Shown here in pieces: positions 36,032-44,891 of a DNA stretch of 64,000 nt. The notes below the pieces were generated by a model. That model was given only the letters and a program-made list of their open reading frames with translations. It was not told the origin of the DNA and ran no database searches. How positions within the stretch are numbered: the stretch's first letter is position 1; each line of letters starts with the position of its first letter. Origin of the DNA: Alphaproteobacteria bacterium (GTDB taxonomy: Bacteria > Pseudomonadota > Alphaproteobacteria > UBA9219); assembly GCA_026225415.1 (NCBI GenBank), contig JAMFSS010000009.1:1-64000 (forward strand). Reading direction: 5' to 3'. A program made the position numbers and the translations under genes.

Positions 36032-37596
36032 GGCGCGTCCGTTTTGGCTGGCGAATAATCGGGGATAAATTTTTGCATAGCCTCTGACGACGCGCCCAGA
36101 AAATTTTGCAATCTTTTATCCGCATCATCTTCCTGTTCCGATATATCAATGGGTGTGGTCAGCCGGACAAGCGCGCCATCGGTGCGCCCTGTGGTGATCG
36201 AGTCCGCAATAATGCGCGCCTTGACGCGATAAAAATCGGGTTCGGAAACGCCGCGTTGTTCAAACCAGTAATAGACCAACAAGCGCGACATGCCCCGTTC
36301 GATAATCAACCGGTTAAGGTGAAGCGCATTCGTGGCGCGTGGTGATAGATTTATCTGCCGCACCGATTGGTTGATGGTTTTCCATCCACTGCCCGGCAAA
36401 CATATCATCGGCGAATGAAACGTGCGTTCGTTCCGCTGGCTGTCGTAATAGGCGACAAAAAAATTAACCGACTGTTTAGCATCGGGCGTTACAAAATCCC
36501 AATCCCTGACATCGGTTGCCTTGAGCAGATCGAGCGTATCGCTATCGATCAACTCTTCGTGCCCCGTCCAGCCTCCGATAGCCGTAGGGAAATTCGAAAA
36601 GCTTTCGCGCAAGGGGATTATTTCCGGTTTCGGCGAAAGAATGCCCGCGCCGTAAAGCGCCGATGCGGCCAACAAAAGAGCGAGCGTCAAAACAACGGCG
36701 GCATCTGTTTTCACCTGCCCCCCAACACGCGGTTTGGATGGCCAATTGAAATAATGATCGGACAAACGCCCTTGCGGCGGGATACGCGTCAGCATAACCG
36801 CTTCGCCATACAGCAATACTATACAGAGCGCGAAGGAGACCCAACCTTCGATATCATGCGTGATGGTGACCGCCTGTTCCGTTCCGAACAGGCTGGCGAC
36901 GATACCGATAACCGCGATGCGCAAGGCGTTAAACCCGATGGCGGCGGGAATGGCGGATAAAAATATCGTGACGCGTTTCCACAAAACATCATCCAGCAGG
37001 ACAGCGAACAGAAAGCTGAAACTGGTGAGGGGGAAGAGGTAACGCAATCCGCTGCAGGCCTCGACCACTTGCAGTTTATAGGTGCCGAGATCGATGATGT
37101 TGCCATCCTGAAAAACCGAAACGCCGATATGGTGGAGCAAAAAAACGCCGAGGCCGGACGACACAAGCTGCATTTTTGCCGACAGGCTCATATAGGCCGC
37201 CTGTGGCAAGGGAATGGCAAAAAATAAATAAGCCAGCGCTGGCCATGTTTTTTTGACTATGCCCCCTCCATAAAAGGCAAGGAACGCGCCATAAAACAGG
37301 CCAAGCAAAGCATATTGCGGCATCGTCATAATGCCTGATAATTCGCCCACCGCCCAGAAACACAGGCTGAGCGCGACCAGGGCGCACCCCACCCAGGATG
37401 ATTTTATGGCCACCGGTTTTTCGGCCAAACGATGCGCGCCAATCCACAACGCCAGAGGCAGAATGAAATAACCGTGGCTATATTCTTCCTGTTGCCATGA
37501 AGCATAAATGCCTTTGGCGGCGCCCCAGCAAATGAACAAGGGAAAGCCGATGGCGAACAGCGCCCACAAAAAAGCCGCGTTATTTTGTGATTTCAT
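36028..37596 (-). CDS. xrtA: Exosortase A fused to EpsI domain
   Basis: The product is 522 aa. The first 300 residues are a polytopic exosortase with the active-site cysteine in VVEACSGLRYLFPL, the arginine in FNALRIAVIG, and the histidine in ITHDIEGW. The last 220 residues are an EpsI-type domain (FPTAIGGWTG, then FVAYYDSQRNERTFHSP and ICLPGSGW). Exosortases process proteins with a C-terminal PEP-CTERM anchor; none of the proteins in this window shows such a tail, so substrates are elsewhere. It is the first gene of a six-gene coupled operon of polysaccharide genes. Confidence 0.93.
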   Translation of the reverse strand: MKSQNNAAFLWALFAIGFPLFICWGAAKGIYASWQQEEYSHGYFILPLALWIGAHRLAEKPVAIKSSWVGCALVALSLCFWAVGELSGIMTMPQYALLGLFYGAFLAFYGGGIVKKTWPALAYLFFAIPLPQAAYMSLSAKMQLVSSGLGVFLLHHIGVSVFQDGNIIDLGTYKLQVVEACSGLRYLFPLTSFSFLFAVLLDDVLWKRVTIFLSAIPAAIGFNALRIAVIGIVASLFGTEQAVTITHDIEGWVSFALCIVLLYGEAVMLTRIPPQGRLSDHYFNWPSKPRVGGQVKTDAAVVLTLALLLAASALYGAGILSPKPEIIPLRESFSNFPTAIGGWTGHEELIDSDTLDLLKATDVRDWDFVTPDAKQSVNFFVAYYDSQRNERTFHSPMICLPGSGWKTINQSVRQINLSPRATNALHLNRLIIERGMSRLLVYYWFEQRGVSEPDFYRVKARIIADSITTGRTDGALVRLTTPIDISEQEDDADKRLQNFLGASSEAMQKFIPDYSPAKTDAP

Positions 37597-37908
37597 GTCG
37601 ATCTTCCACTAGCCTATCGCGATAGCAATCACCGGCACGTCAAAAAAACAATTATTTACAGTAAGATAGCAATAATAAATACGATTTTTCCAGCCTTATA
37701 CCCTCTATTCCTGGTGATATACAGAATAAAGTGCAAAAGACAAGGAAGGATTGGCGGTGAAAGGGGCTGGGCTGGCATCCGTTTCATGATGATCTCTCTT
37801 ATTCCTTGCTTTTTTTCCGTTTTTGTATTGTGATATCCGCGAGATTAGAGACTCTTGACTTGTGCTTGATATACAAGCGGCTCCCACTGGGGGCTGTTTT
37901 GCTCTTCG
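37597..37908. other. Intergenic region between xrtA and cspA leader
   Basis: This region should hold the divergent promoters for xrtA and the cold-shock gene. CTTGACTTGTGCTTGATATACAAG near 37856-37878 contains a TTGAC box and a short inverted repeat (CTTGT/ACAAG), but no -10 box stands at the right distance. No convincing ORF is seen. Confidence 0.3.
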
Positions 37909-38022
37909 CAGCGCTTGGGAGTTGCCGGAATTATACTGAAGCCTGGCTTCGGGAATTTTGGCGCTGACTCGGCGCGGGCGTCATGGTGATGCCGGCCAAT
38001 ACTAGGTTAAAGGATTAAGACA
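37909..38022 (+). promoter_or_regulatory. Structured 5' leader of the cold-shock gene (candidate)
   Basis: CAGCGC at 37909-37914 pairs with GCGCTG at 37961-37966 and encloses a smaller hairpin, GAAGC-CTG-GCTTC. A third hairpin, GGCGTCA-TGG-TGATGCC, follows at about 37977-37993, then AAAGGA before the ATG. Long folded leaders control cspA-type genes by temperature in other bacteria; that this one does is inference. Confidence 0.45.
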
Positions 38023-38235
38023 ATGGCAACAGGTACAGTTAAGTGGTTCAACGGCACCAAGGGTTTCGGCTTCATTCAACCGGATGCAGGCGGCGCAGAC
38101 ATTTTTGTGCATATCAGCGCAGTTGAACGTGCCGGCTTGCGCGATCTTCGCGAAGGCCAGAAGCTCAGCTATGAATTGGCAACCGAAAAGGGTAAAACCT
38201 CGGCGGCTAACCTCAAAGTTTCTGACGCTGCTTAA
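38023..38235 (+). CDS. cspA: Cold-shock protein (CspA family)
   Basis: The product is 70 aa, a single cold-shock domain. The RNA-binding motifs RNP1 (KGFGFIQP) and RNP2 (IFVHISAVE) are intact, after the start GTVKWFNGTKG. It binds single-stranded nucleic acid and melts RNA structure at low temperature. AAAGGA precedes the ATG and a long folded leader lies upstream; a strong terminator follows. Confidence 0.96.
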   Translation: MATGTVKWFNGTKGFGFIQPDAGGADIFVHISAVERAGLRDLREGQKLSYELATEKGKTSAANLKVSDAA

Positions 38236-38266
38236 TAAGCATAAAAAAGCTTTATAGCTTTGGGAC

Positions 38267-38308
38267 GGGGTGCAAGTGGCTTAGGCCAGTTGCGCCCCTT
38301 CTTTTTTT
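38267..38308 (+). terminator. Rho-independent terminator of cspA
   Basis: GGGGTGCAAGTGGC, loop TTAG, then GCCAGTTGCGCCCC form a 14-bp stem with one mismatch and one wobble pair, followed by TTCTTTTTTT. It begins about 30 bases after the cspA stop. Confidence 0.9.
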
Positions 38309-38377
38309 GATGCTGGAGGTCGGAGGACTGTGGCAGGACTGTTTTGTCGAACCGGCGCTTCTTTCCAACTATCCGCA

Positions 38378-38424
38378 CAGCCAATAAAAAAACTCCCCAG
38401 ATTAGGGAGCTTTTTTATTGGCTG
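38378..38424 (-). terminator. Terminator of tRNA-Gln within a 20-bp inverted repeat
   Basis: On the minus strand GCTCCC, a short loop and GGGGAGTTTTTTT form a terminator right after the tRNA. The arms extend outward with one mismatch to a 20-bp inverted repeat (CAGCCAATAAAAAA and its complement) whose inner edge includes the tRNA's own 3' CAGCCA. Confidence 0.8.
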
Positions 38425-38492
38425 GGGGACGTGGACTCGAACCACGATAAACAGAGTCAGAGTCTGTTGTCCTACCATTAGACGATCCCCCA
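38419..38492 (-). tRNA. tRNA-Gln (anticodon CUG)
   Basis: On the minus strand a 74-base cloverleaf can be drawn: acceptor TGGGGGA with TCCCCCA, discriminator G and an encoded CCA; anticodon stem ACAGA/TCTGT around loop CTCTGAC, giving anticodon CTG; and T-loop GGTTCGAGTCC. Its terminator follows directly. Confidence 0.95.
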
Positions 38493-38608
38493 AGCAGGTG
38501 CCGCCTTGTATCACAGCCCGTGGGGCTTGTGTAGGGGGTCGATAAGCCCGCAACGGATTGATTATACTTGCCATATTCTTTTCCCCTTTTATGGCCTATA
38601 AAGCTTTT

Positions 38609-39343
38609 ATGACAGACTCCAAAAAAACAGGCGGCAAGAAAAGCAAATCGGGCGGGTTGGGCATCCTTGAATCCAAACGGCGCGTGGCTGTGCGGGTCAA
38701 GGCCAAGCATAACCGCACCGAATCCTCGCGCCAATGGTTGCAACGGCAATTAAACGACCCCTATGTGGCGGCGGCCAAGGAAGACGGGTATCGTTCGCGC
38801 GCGGCTTACAAGCTGTTGCAGCTGGACGAGAAATTTCAGATTTTAAGACCCGGTTTGCGGATTCTGGATTTGGGTGCGGCGCCCGGCGGTTGGACACAGG
38901 TGGCCGCCAAGGTTTTGGCGCAAAAAAGCGGCGAGCGGAAAAAGAGCAAGCTGGTCGCGTTGGATATCTTGCCGATGGACCCGATTGAATATGTCGATAT
39001 CCTGCACATGGATTTCACCGCCGAGGATGCGCCGGAAAAAGTGAAAGCCGCTATGGGCGGCACGATCGATCTGGTGTTAAGCGATATGGCGCCGTCGACC
39101 ACCGGCCACCCCGCGACAGACCATATCCGCATTATGGCATTGGCGGAAATGGCCGCGCATTTTGCCGTTGATGTGTTGGCGCCCGACGGCGCGTTTGTGT
39201 GCAAATTTTTTCAGGGCGGGGCGGAGCGCGATATTTTGAATCTGTTGAAAAAGCATTTCGCCAAAACGCGCCACGCCAAGCCCGCCGCCAGCCGCGCGGA
39301 ATCTTCCGAGACTTATTTGGTGGCGCAGGGGTTTCGGAAATAA
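38609..39343 (+). CDS. rlmE: 23S rRNA 2'-O-methyltransferase RlmE
   Basis: The enzyme (FtsJ/RrmJ) methylates the 2'-OH of U2552 in 23S rRNA. The SAM site ILDLGAAPGGWTQVA is clear and the K-D-K-E tetrad is visible: Lys in SRAAYKLLQL, Asp in VLSDMAPST, Lys in FVCKFFQGG and Glu in SSETYLVAQGF. The first 35 residues are lysine-rich, longer than in E. coli. I used the ATG at 38609 (MTDSKKTGG); ATGs at 38591 and 38558 are also in frame. Confidence 0.93.
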   Translation: MTDSKKTGGKKSKSGGLGILESKRRVAVRVKAKHNRTESSRQWLQRQLNDPYVAAAKEDGYRSRAAYKLLQLDEKFQILRPGLRILDLGAAPGGWTQVAAKVLAQKSGERKKSKLVALDILPMDPIEYVDILHMDFTAEDAPEKVKAAMGGTIDLVLSDMAPSTTGHPATDHIRIMALAEMAAHFAVDVLAPDGAFVCKFFQGGAERDILNLLKKHFAKTRHAKPAASRAESSETYLVAQGFRK

Positions 39344-39358
39344 CCAAAGGATAAAGGC

Positions 39359-40786
39359 ATGATGTCTGCATTGAAAAAAATCATCTGGCTGTGCGTTGTG
39401 GCTGTTATGGTTATGCAGACACCCTTATTAGCTGTGCATGCACAGGAAGCCGGGGGCAGCGTGCCTTCGTTTATTCGCGATGCGGAAATTGAAAATTATT
39501 TGCGGGCGTTGGCCACGCCTTTGTACCGCGCCGCCGATATCGACCCCAACAGCGTGACGATTGTGATTGTCGAAAGTAATGTGGTGAACGCCTTTGTCGC
39601 CGAAGGCATGAATGAATTTTTCTATACCGGATTGTTGCAATTGACCGACAGCCCCGAACAGTTGGCCGGCGTTATCGCGCATGAAACGGGGCATATCGCG
39701 GGCGGCCATTTGATACGCGGCAAGGAAGAAATGAAGAACGCGTCGGCAGAAGCCATATTGGGCATGTTGCTGGCGGTCGCCGCCGGTGTCGCCAGCGGCA
39801 GCGGCGGTGTGGCCGCAGGCGGTATGGCGGGCGGCGCATCAATGGCGGAACGCAGTTATCTGACATTCAGCCGTTCGGTCGAGGCATCGGCGGATTCCGC
39901 GGGCATGTCGTTTCTTGACCGCGCCGGTGTTTCCGCACGCGGCATGTTAGAGTTTTTTAACAAGCTGAAGGATCAGGAAATGTTGCCTGCCGACCGGCAG
40001 GATGAATATGTGCGCACCCATCCTTTGACACAGGACCGTATTGATGCCGTGCAGCTCCATCTGGATTCATCACCGCTTAAGGATGCCAAGCTGGCCGATA
40101 AATTCTACACGATGCATGAACGCATGAAGGCCAAGCTGTTGGGTTATTTGCAGCCCGAAACAGCCTTGTTGCGTTACACCGATAACGACCAACGGATTTC
40201 GGCGCGTTACGCCCGCGCCATCGCGTTGTACCGCACAGGCCAAGCCGATCATGCGATTACCGTAACCGATAGTTTGATCAAGCAGGAGCCGGCCAATCCG
40301 TTTTTCTATGAACTCAAAGCGCAAATTCAATTTGATAATGGCCGCGTGGAAGAGTCGATTGCCAATTACAAAAAGGCCAATGATTTGCTGCCGGATTCTT
40401 CGTTGCTGCGTCAGGCTTATGGGCATGCTTTGCTGGAAAGCAAAGATCAGGACAGGGCTTCGGCGAAATCGGGCGCGCGGTTGGATTTGGCGATTCAGCA
40501 ATTACTGGAATCCAACCGGCTGGAAGACCGCACGCCTTTGACATGGCGTTTTCTGGCTTCGGCATGGGGTCGCAAGGCGGAATTGACGCAAGACCCGCAT
40601 TTTGAGGCGATGGCGACTTATGCCTTGGCAGAGGAATCCGCGGCGGAAGGCAAAGACAAAACCGCCGGGCAATTGGCCGACCGCGCAATGAAGGGATTAA
40701 TCAAGGGGTCGGTTTATTGGGTGCGGGCGCAGGATATTAAATTATCGACCACGCCCGATGATGACGGCAAGAAAAAGAAAGATTAA
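39359..40786 (+). CDS. M48 metalloprotease with TPR-like domain (BepA-like)
   Basis: The product is 475 aa with a signal peptide ending near VHAQ. The zinc motif HETGH (His108, Glu109, His112) sits in LAGVIAHETGHIAGGH, and the third ligand is Glu175 in RSVEASADSAG. A glycine/alanine-rich membrane-seeking stretch (residues about 135-160) lies between them. The C-terminal 200 residues contain helical repeats (YARAIALYRTGQADHAITVT, PANPFFYELKAQIQFDNGRV). E. coli BepA with this layout helps assemble or degrade outer-membrane proteins such as LptD. Confidence 0.9.
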   Translation: MMSALKKIIWLCVVAVMVMQTPLLAVHAQEAGGSVPSFIRDAEIENYLRALATPLYRAADIDPNSVTIVIVESNVVNAFVAEGMNEFFYTGLLQLTDSPEQLAGVIAHETGHIAGGHLIRGKEEMKNASAEAILGMLLAVAAGVASGSGGVAAGGMAGGASMAERSYLTFSRSVEASADSAGMSFLDRAGVSARGMLEFFNKLKDQEMLPADRQDEYVRTHPLTQDRIDAVQLHLDSSPLKDAKLADKFYTMHERMKAKLLGYLQPETALLRYTDNDQRISARYARAIALYRTGQADHAITVTDSLIKQEPANPFFYELKAQIQFDNGRVEESIANYKKANDLLPDSSLLRQAYGHALLESKDQDRASAKSGARLDLAIQQLLESNRLEDRTPLTWRFLASAWGRKAELTQDPHFEAMATYALAEESAAEGKDKTAGQLADRAMKGLIKGSVYWVRAQDIKLSTTPDDDGKKKKD

Positions 40787-40897
40787 AGCGAAAAAACCCC
40801 ACAAATAACGAAACATAAGGCGCCTTAACTCTTCATTGACTTTGGCGTTAAGAATTGGTCTTCTCGTTAACCTTAATCCTTGTGAATCGGAGCCGTT

Positions 40898-41677
40898 ATG
40901 CGCAAATCAGCCCTTCTTCTGACCGTCGCCCTGTTGAGCCTATCCGTGGCCGCACGGGCTGCCGATGCGCCTTTGCCACAAACGACGACTGCGGCGACCT
41001 TTAACGATGCGCAAAAGGCCGAGATTGAAAACATCGTCAAAGAATATCTGGTCAACAAGCATCCCGAAGTGATGGCGCAAGGCTTACAAAACCTTCAACA
41101 AAAAGAACAGCAAAGCGCCGACGCCAAGAGCAAGGCCGAGATCACATCCGAAAAAGACAAAATTTTTAACGACCCGCGCACCCCCGTTGGCGGCAACCCC
41201 AAGGGCGATGTGACAATTGTCGAATTTTACGACTTCTCTTGTGGTTATTGCAAAATGTCGGAAGAGTCTTTGGAACGTCTTGTCAAAGAAGACAAGAATG
41301 TGAAAGTTGTTTACAAGGACTTCCCTATCCTTGGGCCAGCGTCAGCCGAAGCCGCCAAAGCCGCATTGGCCAGCATGAAGCAGGGCAAGTTCCAACCGTT
41401 GCATGACGCGTTGATGACCAAAAAAGACCATCTGACCAGCGATATGATTTATGCCACCGCCAAGGATGTGGGCATTGATGTCGATCGTTTGAAAAAAGAT
41501 ATGAATGACAGCGTTGTTGCCGACACGATTGCCGCCAATCTGAAACTGGGTCAGGATATCGGCGTGCGCGGCACACCGATGTTTATCGTCAACGACAATG
41601 TGTATCCCGGCGCTTTGCAATATGAGCAGTTGAAGCAGGCTGTGAGTGATGCGCGCGGAGCCGAAAAGAAATCGTAA
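40898..41677 (+). CDS. DsbA-family thiol oxidoreductase
   Basis: The product is 259 aa with a signal peptide ending near ARAA. A helical stretch (residues 38-90) precedes the thioredoxin fold. The catalytic pair is in FYDFSCGYCKMSEES (Cys115, Cys118) and the cis-proline loop in GVRGTPMFIVND. The N-terminal helical region and CGYC motif recall Com1/BdbD-type periplasmic oxidases. It probably forms or shuffles disulfides outside the cytoplasm. The aroQ gene follows after 2 bases. Confidence 0.92.
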   Translation: MRKSALLLTVALLSLSVAARAADAPLPQTTTAATFNDAQKAEIENIVKEYLVNKHPEVMAQGLQNLQQKEQQSADAKSKAEITSEKDKIFNDPRTPVGGNPKGDVTIVEFYDFSCGYCKMSEESLERLVKEDKNVKVVYKDFPILGPASAEAAKAALASMKQGKFQPLHDALMTKKDHLTSDMIYATAKDVGIDVDRLKKDMNDSVVADTIAANLKLGQDIGVRGTPMFIVNDNVYPGALQYEQLKQAVSDARGAEKKS

Positions 41678-41679
41678 CC

Positions 41680-42126
41680 GTGACGCAAGCAACAAAACCC
41701 GTTCTGGTTCTGAATGGCCCGAACCTCAATATGCTTGGGGTACGCGATGTCGCTATGTATGGATCGGCGAGCCTGAAAGATGTCGAAGCCCTATGCGTGA
41801 AAACGGCGCAGGATAATGGCATTACCGCCGAATGCCGCCAAAGCAACGATGAAGGCGAATTGATTTCGTGGATTCAGGGTGCGCGCCAGACCCATGCCGC
41901 CATCCTTATCAATGCGGGCGGGTACAGCCATACATCGGTCGCGATATTGGACGCGTTAACCTTAACGGAATTGCCCATTATCGAAGTGCATATCAGCAAT
42001 ATCCATGCGCGCGAGGAATTCCGCCAGCAATCCCTTATTTCGCGGGCTTCCAAAGCCGTTATTTGCGGGTGTGGCATTGATGGCTATGGCTATGCTATGC
42101 AGACCGTCGCAAAACTGCTTAAATAA
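41680..42126 (+). CDS. aroQ: 3-dehydroquinate dehydratase, type II
   Basis: This is the third step of the shikimate pathway. At 148 aa it has the type II length. LNGPNLNMLGVRDVAMYG has the catalytic tyrosine (Tyr27), NAGGYSHTSVA the conserved Asn and His84, and IEVHISNIHAREEFR His104 and the active-site arginine. The start is GTG at 41680, 2 bases after the DsbA-like stop. It precedes accB and accC, an order common in proteobacteria. Confidence 0.95.
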   Translation: MTQATKPVLVLNGPNLNMLGVRDVAMYGSASLKDVEALCVKTAQDNGITAECRQSNDEGELISWIQGARQTHAAILINAGGYSHTSVAILDALTLTELPIIEVHISNIHAREEFRQQSLISRASKAVICGCGIDGYGYAMQTVAKLLK

Positions 42127-42156
42127 CCGGATATACTGACCCCTATAGGAACAATC

Positions 42157-42603
42157 ATGCCTCCTTCCAAATTTGACCTTGATATCGAAGCAATCCGCAA
42201 GCTGGCAAAATTGCTGGATGAAACCGGCCTCAGCGAAATCGAATATGCCGAAGGCGACCGGAAAATCCGTTGCGTTGGCGCGCGCGCCGCTGTTCAGGTT
42301 GCTGCCCCCGCCGCCATTGCAGCATCACCCGTTGCCGCGGCTTCTGCCGCAGCCGCTCCCGTCGTGAACGGCACCGCTGTTCCTTCGCCGATGGTTGGCA
42401 CTGTTTACATGGCGGCCTCGCCCGGTTCCCCGGCTTTTGTCAAAGTCGGCGACCGCGTTAAACAAGGCGACACCTTGTTGATCATCGAAGCGATGAAGGT
42501 CATGAACCCGATCAAATCGCCCAAGGCCGGCACCATTACGCAAATTATGGTCGAAGACACGCATCCGGTCGAATTCGGCGAAACGCTTGTCGTGATTGAA
42601 TAA
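42157..42603 (+). CDS. accB: Biotin carboxyl carrier protein of acetyl-CoA carboxylase
   Basis: The product is 148 aa. It carries biotin between the carboxylase and transferase halves of acetyl-CoA carboxylase, the first step of fatty acid synthesis. EAMKVMN holds the biotinylated lysine (Lys114). An Ala/Pro-rich hinge (residues 44-70) links a helical N-terminal piece to the biotinyl domain, as usual. accC follows after 2 bases. Confidence 0.97.
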   Translation: MPPSKFDLDIEAIRKLAKLLDETGLSEIEYAEGDRKIRCVGARAAVQVAAPAAIAASPVAAASAAAAPVVNGTAVPSPMVGTVYMAASPGSPAFVKVGDRVKQGDTLLIIEAMKVMNPIKSPKAGTITQIMVEDTHPVEFGETLVVIE

Positions 42604-42605
42604 TC

Positions 42606-43946
42606 ATGTTTGAAAAAGTCCTTATCGCCAATCGCGGAGAAATTGCGCTGCGCATCCATCGCGCCTGCCGCGAAATGGGTATCCGCACCGTTGCCATCCA
42701 TTCGACCGCCGATGCCGACGCCATGCATGTGCGTTTGGCCGATGAGAGCGTTTGCGTCGGCCCGCCGGCATCCAAGGACAGCTATTTGAACATACCCGCC
42801 ATTTTGACCGCCGCTGCGATAACAGGCGCCGACGCCATTCATCCCGGCATTGGGTTCATGTCGGAAAACGCGAAATTCGCCGAAATGGTCGAACAACACG
42901 GTTTTGCGTTTATCGGCCCCACGCCCGACCATATCCGCATTATGGGCGACAAGGTTACCGCCAAGAAAACAGTCAAGGATTTGGGTTTGCCGACGGTGCC
43001 GGGTTCGGACGGCGCGTTGAAGGATTTGGACGATGCGCGCAAAGTCGGCGATGCCATTGGCTATCCGGTTCTGATCAAGGCGGCGGCGGGCGGCGGCGGC
43101 AAGGGTATGAAAGTGGCGCGGACGGCTGCCGACCTCGAAGATTCTTGGAATCTGGCGCGCGGCGAAGCGCGGGCGGCGTTCGGCAATGACGAAGTTTATA
43201 TGGAAAAATACCTGGAAAAGCCGCGCCATATCGAAGTGCAGTTGCTGGGCGACAGCCATGGCAATGCTGTGCATTTCGGCGAGCGCGATTGCTCCATCCA
43301 GCGACGCCACCAAAAAGTAATTGAAGAAGCGCCCTCGCCCGGTTTGAACGCCAGCGAACGCATGGAAATCGGCAATCTGGCAGCGGATGTCATCCGCAAG
43401 CTGGGTTATCGCGGCGTCGGTACAATTGAATTTTTGTATGAAGGCGGCAAGTTCTATTTCATTGAAATGAACACCCGTTTGCAGATCGAACATACGATTT
43501 CGGAAATGATCACCGGCATTGATCTGGTGCGCGAACAAATCCGCGTTGCCGCCGGTTTGCCGCTGAGTTACGCGCAAAAAGATATCGTGTTCAGCGGCCA
43601 TTCGATTGAATGCCGTATCAATGCCGAAAACCCGGAAACTTTTGCGCCTTCGCCCGGCGTGATTAAAGGTTATCACCCGCCCGGCGGGTTGGATGTGCGT
43701 GTCGATAGCGCGCTGTATGACGGTTATCGCGTGCCATCGAATTATGACAGCATGATTGCCAAGCTGATCGTGCATGGTAGCAACCGGAATGAATGCCTGT
43801 TGCGTCTGCGCCGCGCGTTGGAAGAATTTGTTATCGGCGGGATCGATACGACTTTGCCCCTGCATCGCCATTTGATCGCGCAAACCGATTTTATCAATGG
43901 CGATTACGATATCCATTGGCTGGAAAAATTTTTAGACAAGAAGTAA
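42606..43946 (+). CDS. accC: Biotin carboxylase
   Basis: The enzyme carboxylates biotin on AccB using ATP and bicarbonate. At 446 aa it is full length. Seen motifs: KVLIANRGEIALRIHRACRE, the ATP-grasp glycine loop AAAGGGGKGMKV, HIEVQLLGDSHGNAVHFGER with RDCSIQRRHQKVIEE, and FIEMNTRLQIEHTISEM. It is followed by an unrelated regulator-like gene where aat would otherwise come next. Confidence 0.97.
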   Translation: MFEKVLIANRGEIALRIHRACREMGIRTVAIHSTADADAMHVRLADESVCVGPPASKDSYLNIPAILTAAAITGADAIHPGIGFMSENAKFAEMVEQHGFAFIGPTPDHIRIMGDKVTAKKTVKDLGLPTVPGSDGALKDLDDARKVGDAIGYPVLIKAAAGGGGKGMKVARTAADLEDSWNLARGEARAAFGNDEVYMEKYLEKPRHIEVQLLGDSHGNAVHFGERDCSIQRRHQKVIEEAPSPGLNASERMEIGNLAADVIRKLGYRGVGTIEFLYEGGKFYFIEMNTRLQIEHTISEMITGIDLVREQIRVAAGLPLSYAQKDIVFSGHSIECRINAENPETFAPSPGVIKGYHPPGGLDVRVDSALYDGYRVPSNYDSMIAKLIVHGSNRNECLLRLRRALEEFVIGGIDTTLPLHRHLIAQTDFINGDYDIHWLEKFLDKK

Positions 43947-44013
43947 CTGATTGATATCGTTAAGAAAATAAATCACATTCTTGATGTTTCGTTGGTTTTT
44001 CTTTATGTTGCGC

Positions 44014-44030
44014 ATCATATTTAAATTGAT
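44014..44030. promoter_or_regulatory. Palindromic site upstream of the HTH gene (candidate operator)
   Basis: ATCATATTTAAATTGAT is a 17-base palindrome with one central-flank mismatch, set between two copies of TTGCGC (near 44009 and 44034). It lies just before a gene with helix-turn-helix regions, so autoregulation is a reasonable guess. Confidence 0.35.
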
Positions 44031-44047
44031 GAATTGCGCAGCACATT

Positions 44048-44887
44048 ATGGCGATTGCAACCACACCAGAAAAATTTGAGAAATTTGTCGAAGCCCTGAA
44101 AAGAACGGGGCATATCGGCAAAGCCTCAATCGCCGTGGATATAAGCCCAAGTACCGGCTGGCGTCTTGTAAAGAAAAACCCGGAATTGGAGCAATATATC
44201 CTTGATGGAAGAAAAATTTCACCCAAAAAACAAAATCTATTCGACAAAAAACTTAAAGAGCATAAAGGCCATATTGTCACCGCGGCGCATGAAGCAGGCA
44301 TTAGTTTTGTCACGGGATACAGCAGACAGAACAGAAAGGCCGAGGCAAAGAAAGGCAACGTGCCCCTAATCTTACTGCGCAGAATTACCGGCATGAAAAC
44401 GGTCGAAAAAATTGCCGAAGCCATCAAGCTGCCGGTTAATCGTCTTCATCACATTATATCAGAACCAGAGATTTATAAGGCCGGTTATTGTCTGGAGCTG
44501 ATTGAACAATTGGACAGGCTATACCCCAAAAAACAAGATTTAATCGACGAGCTTGTCGAACAGCTCTGCTTCCAACGCGTGAGCGCAGGCAAAATCCGAC
44601 CGGGCAATTCTCGTCCGGCCAACGAATATCGTAGAGCCGCCGGAAGTCTATTACGCGATTGCCGGGTCAAAACCGGCGTGACGCTGGCCGATGTCGCCCG
44701 CGAAATTACTTCGCGGCCAGCCCTTTGCAAAAACATCGAGCGTGTTGAAAATGGCGACAGAGCATTACCTTTGACTATTGTGTTTAATGCCGTCGCGATT
44801 TTGCCGCCGCTTTATGCGAAGGAAAACCCGAAAATAGCCCGTAGAACCGAATTATTGCTGAGCCTGCTGGCAAAGCCTACAATCTGA
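44048..44887 (+). CDS. Hypothetical DNA-binding protein with two HTH-like regions
   Basis: The product is 279 aa and I cannot name its family. Residues about 20-50 ([20 protein letters not shown]) look like the helix-turn-helix of phage small terminases or transposase-like proteins. Residues about 200-250 ([20 protein letters not shown], then [15 protein letters not shown]) look like an XRE-type helix-turn-helix. The middle is charged and helical. It stands 5 bases upstream of aat and 101 bases after accC, inside a block that is otherwise conserved, so it was probably inserted. Confidence 0.65.
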   Translation: MAIATTPEKFEKFVEALKRTGHIGKASIAVDISPSTGWRLVKKNPELEQYILDGRKISPKKQNLFDKKLKEHKGHIVTAAHEAGISFVTGYSRQNRKAEAKKGNVPLILLRRITGMKTVEKIAEAIKLPVNRLHHIISEPEIYKAGYCLELIEQLDRLYPKKQDLIDELVEQLCFQRVSAGKIRPGNSRPANEYRRAAGSLLRDCRVKTGVTLADVAREITSRPALCKNIERVENGDRALPLTIVFNAVAILPPLYAKENPKIARRTELLLSLLAKPTI

Positions 44888-44891
44888 GATC

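Noticed and set aside
37705-37887. A 60-codon frame between xrtA and cspA
   Set aside because: It has no ribosome binding site and no recognisable sequence, and lies where promoters are expected.
42405-43916. A 503-codon minus-strand frame opposite accB and accC
   Set aside because: It is the antisense of two certain genes and has no family features.
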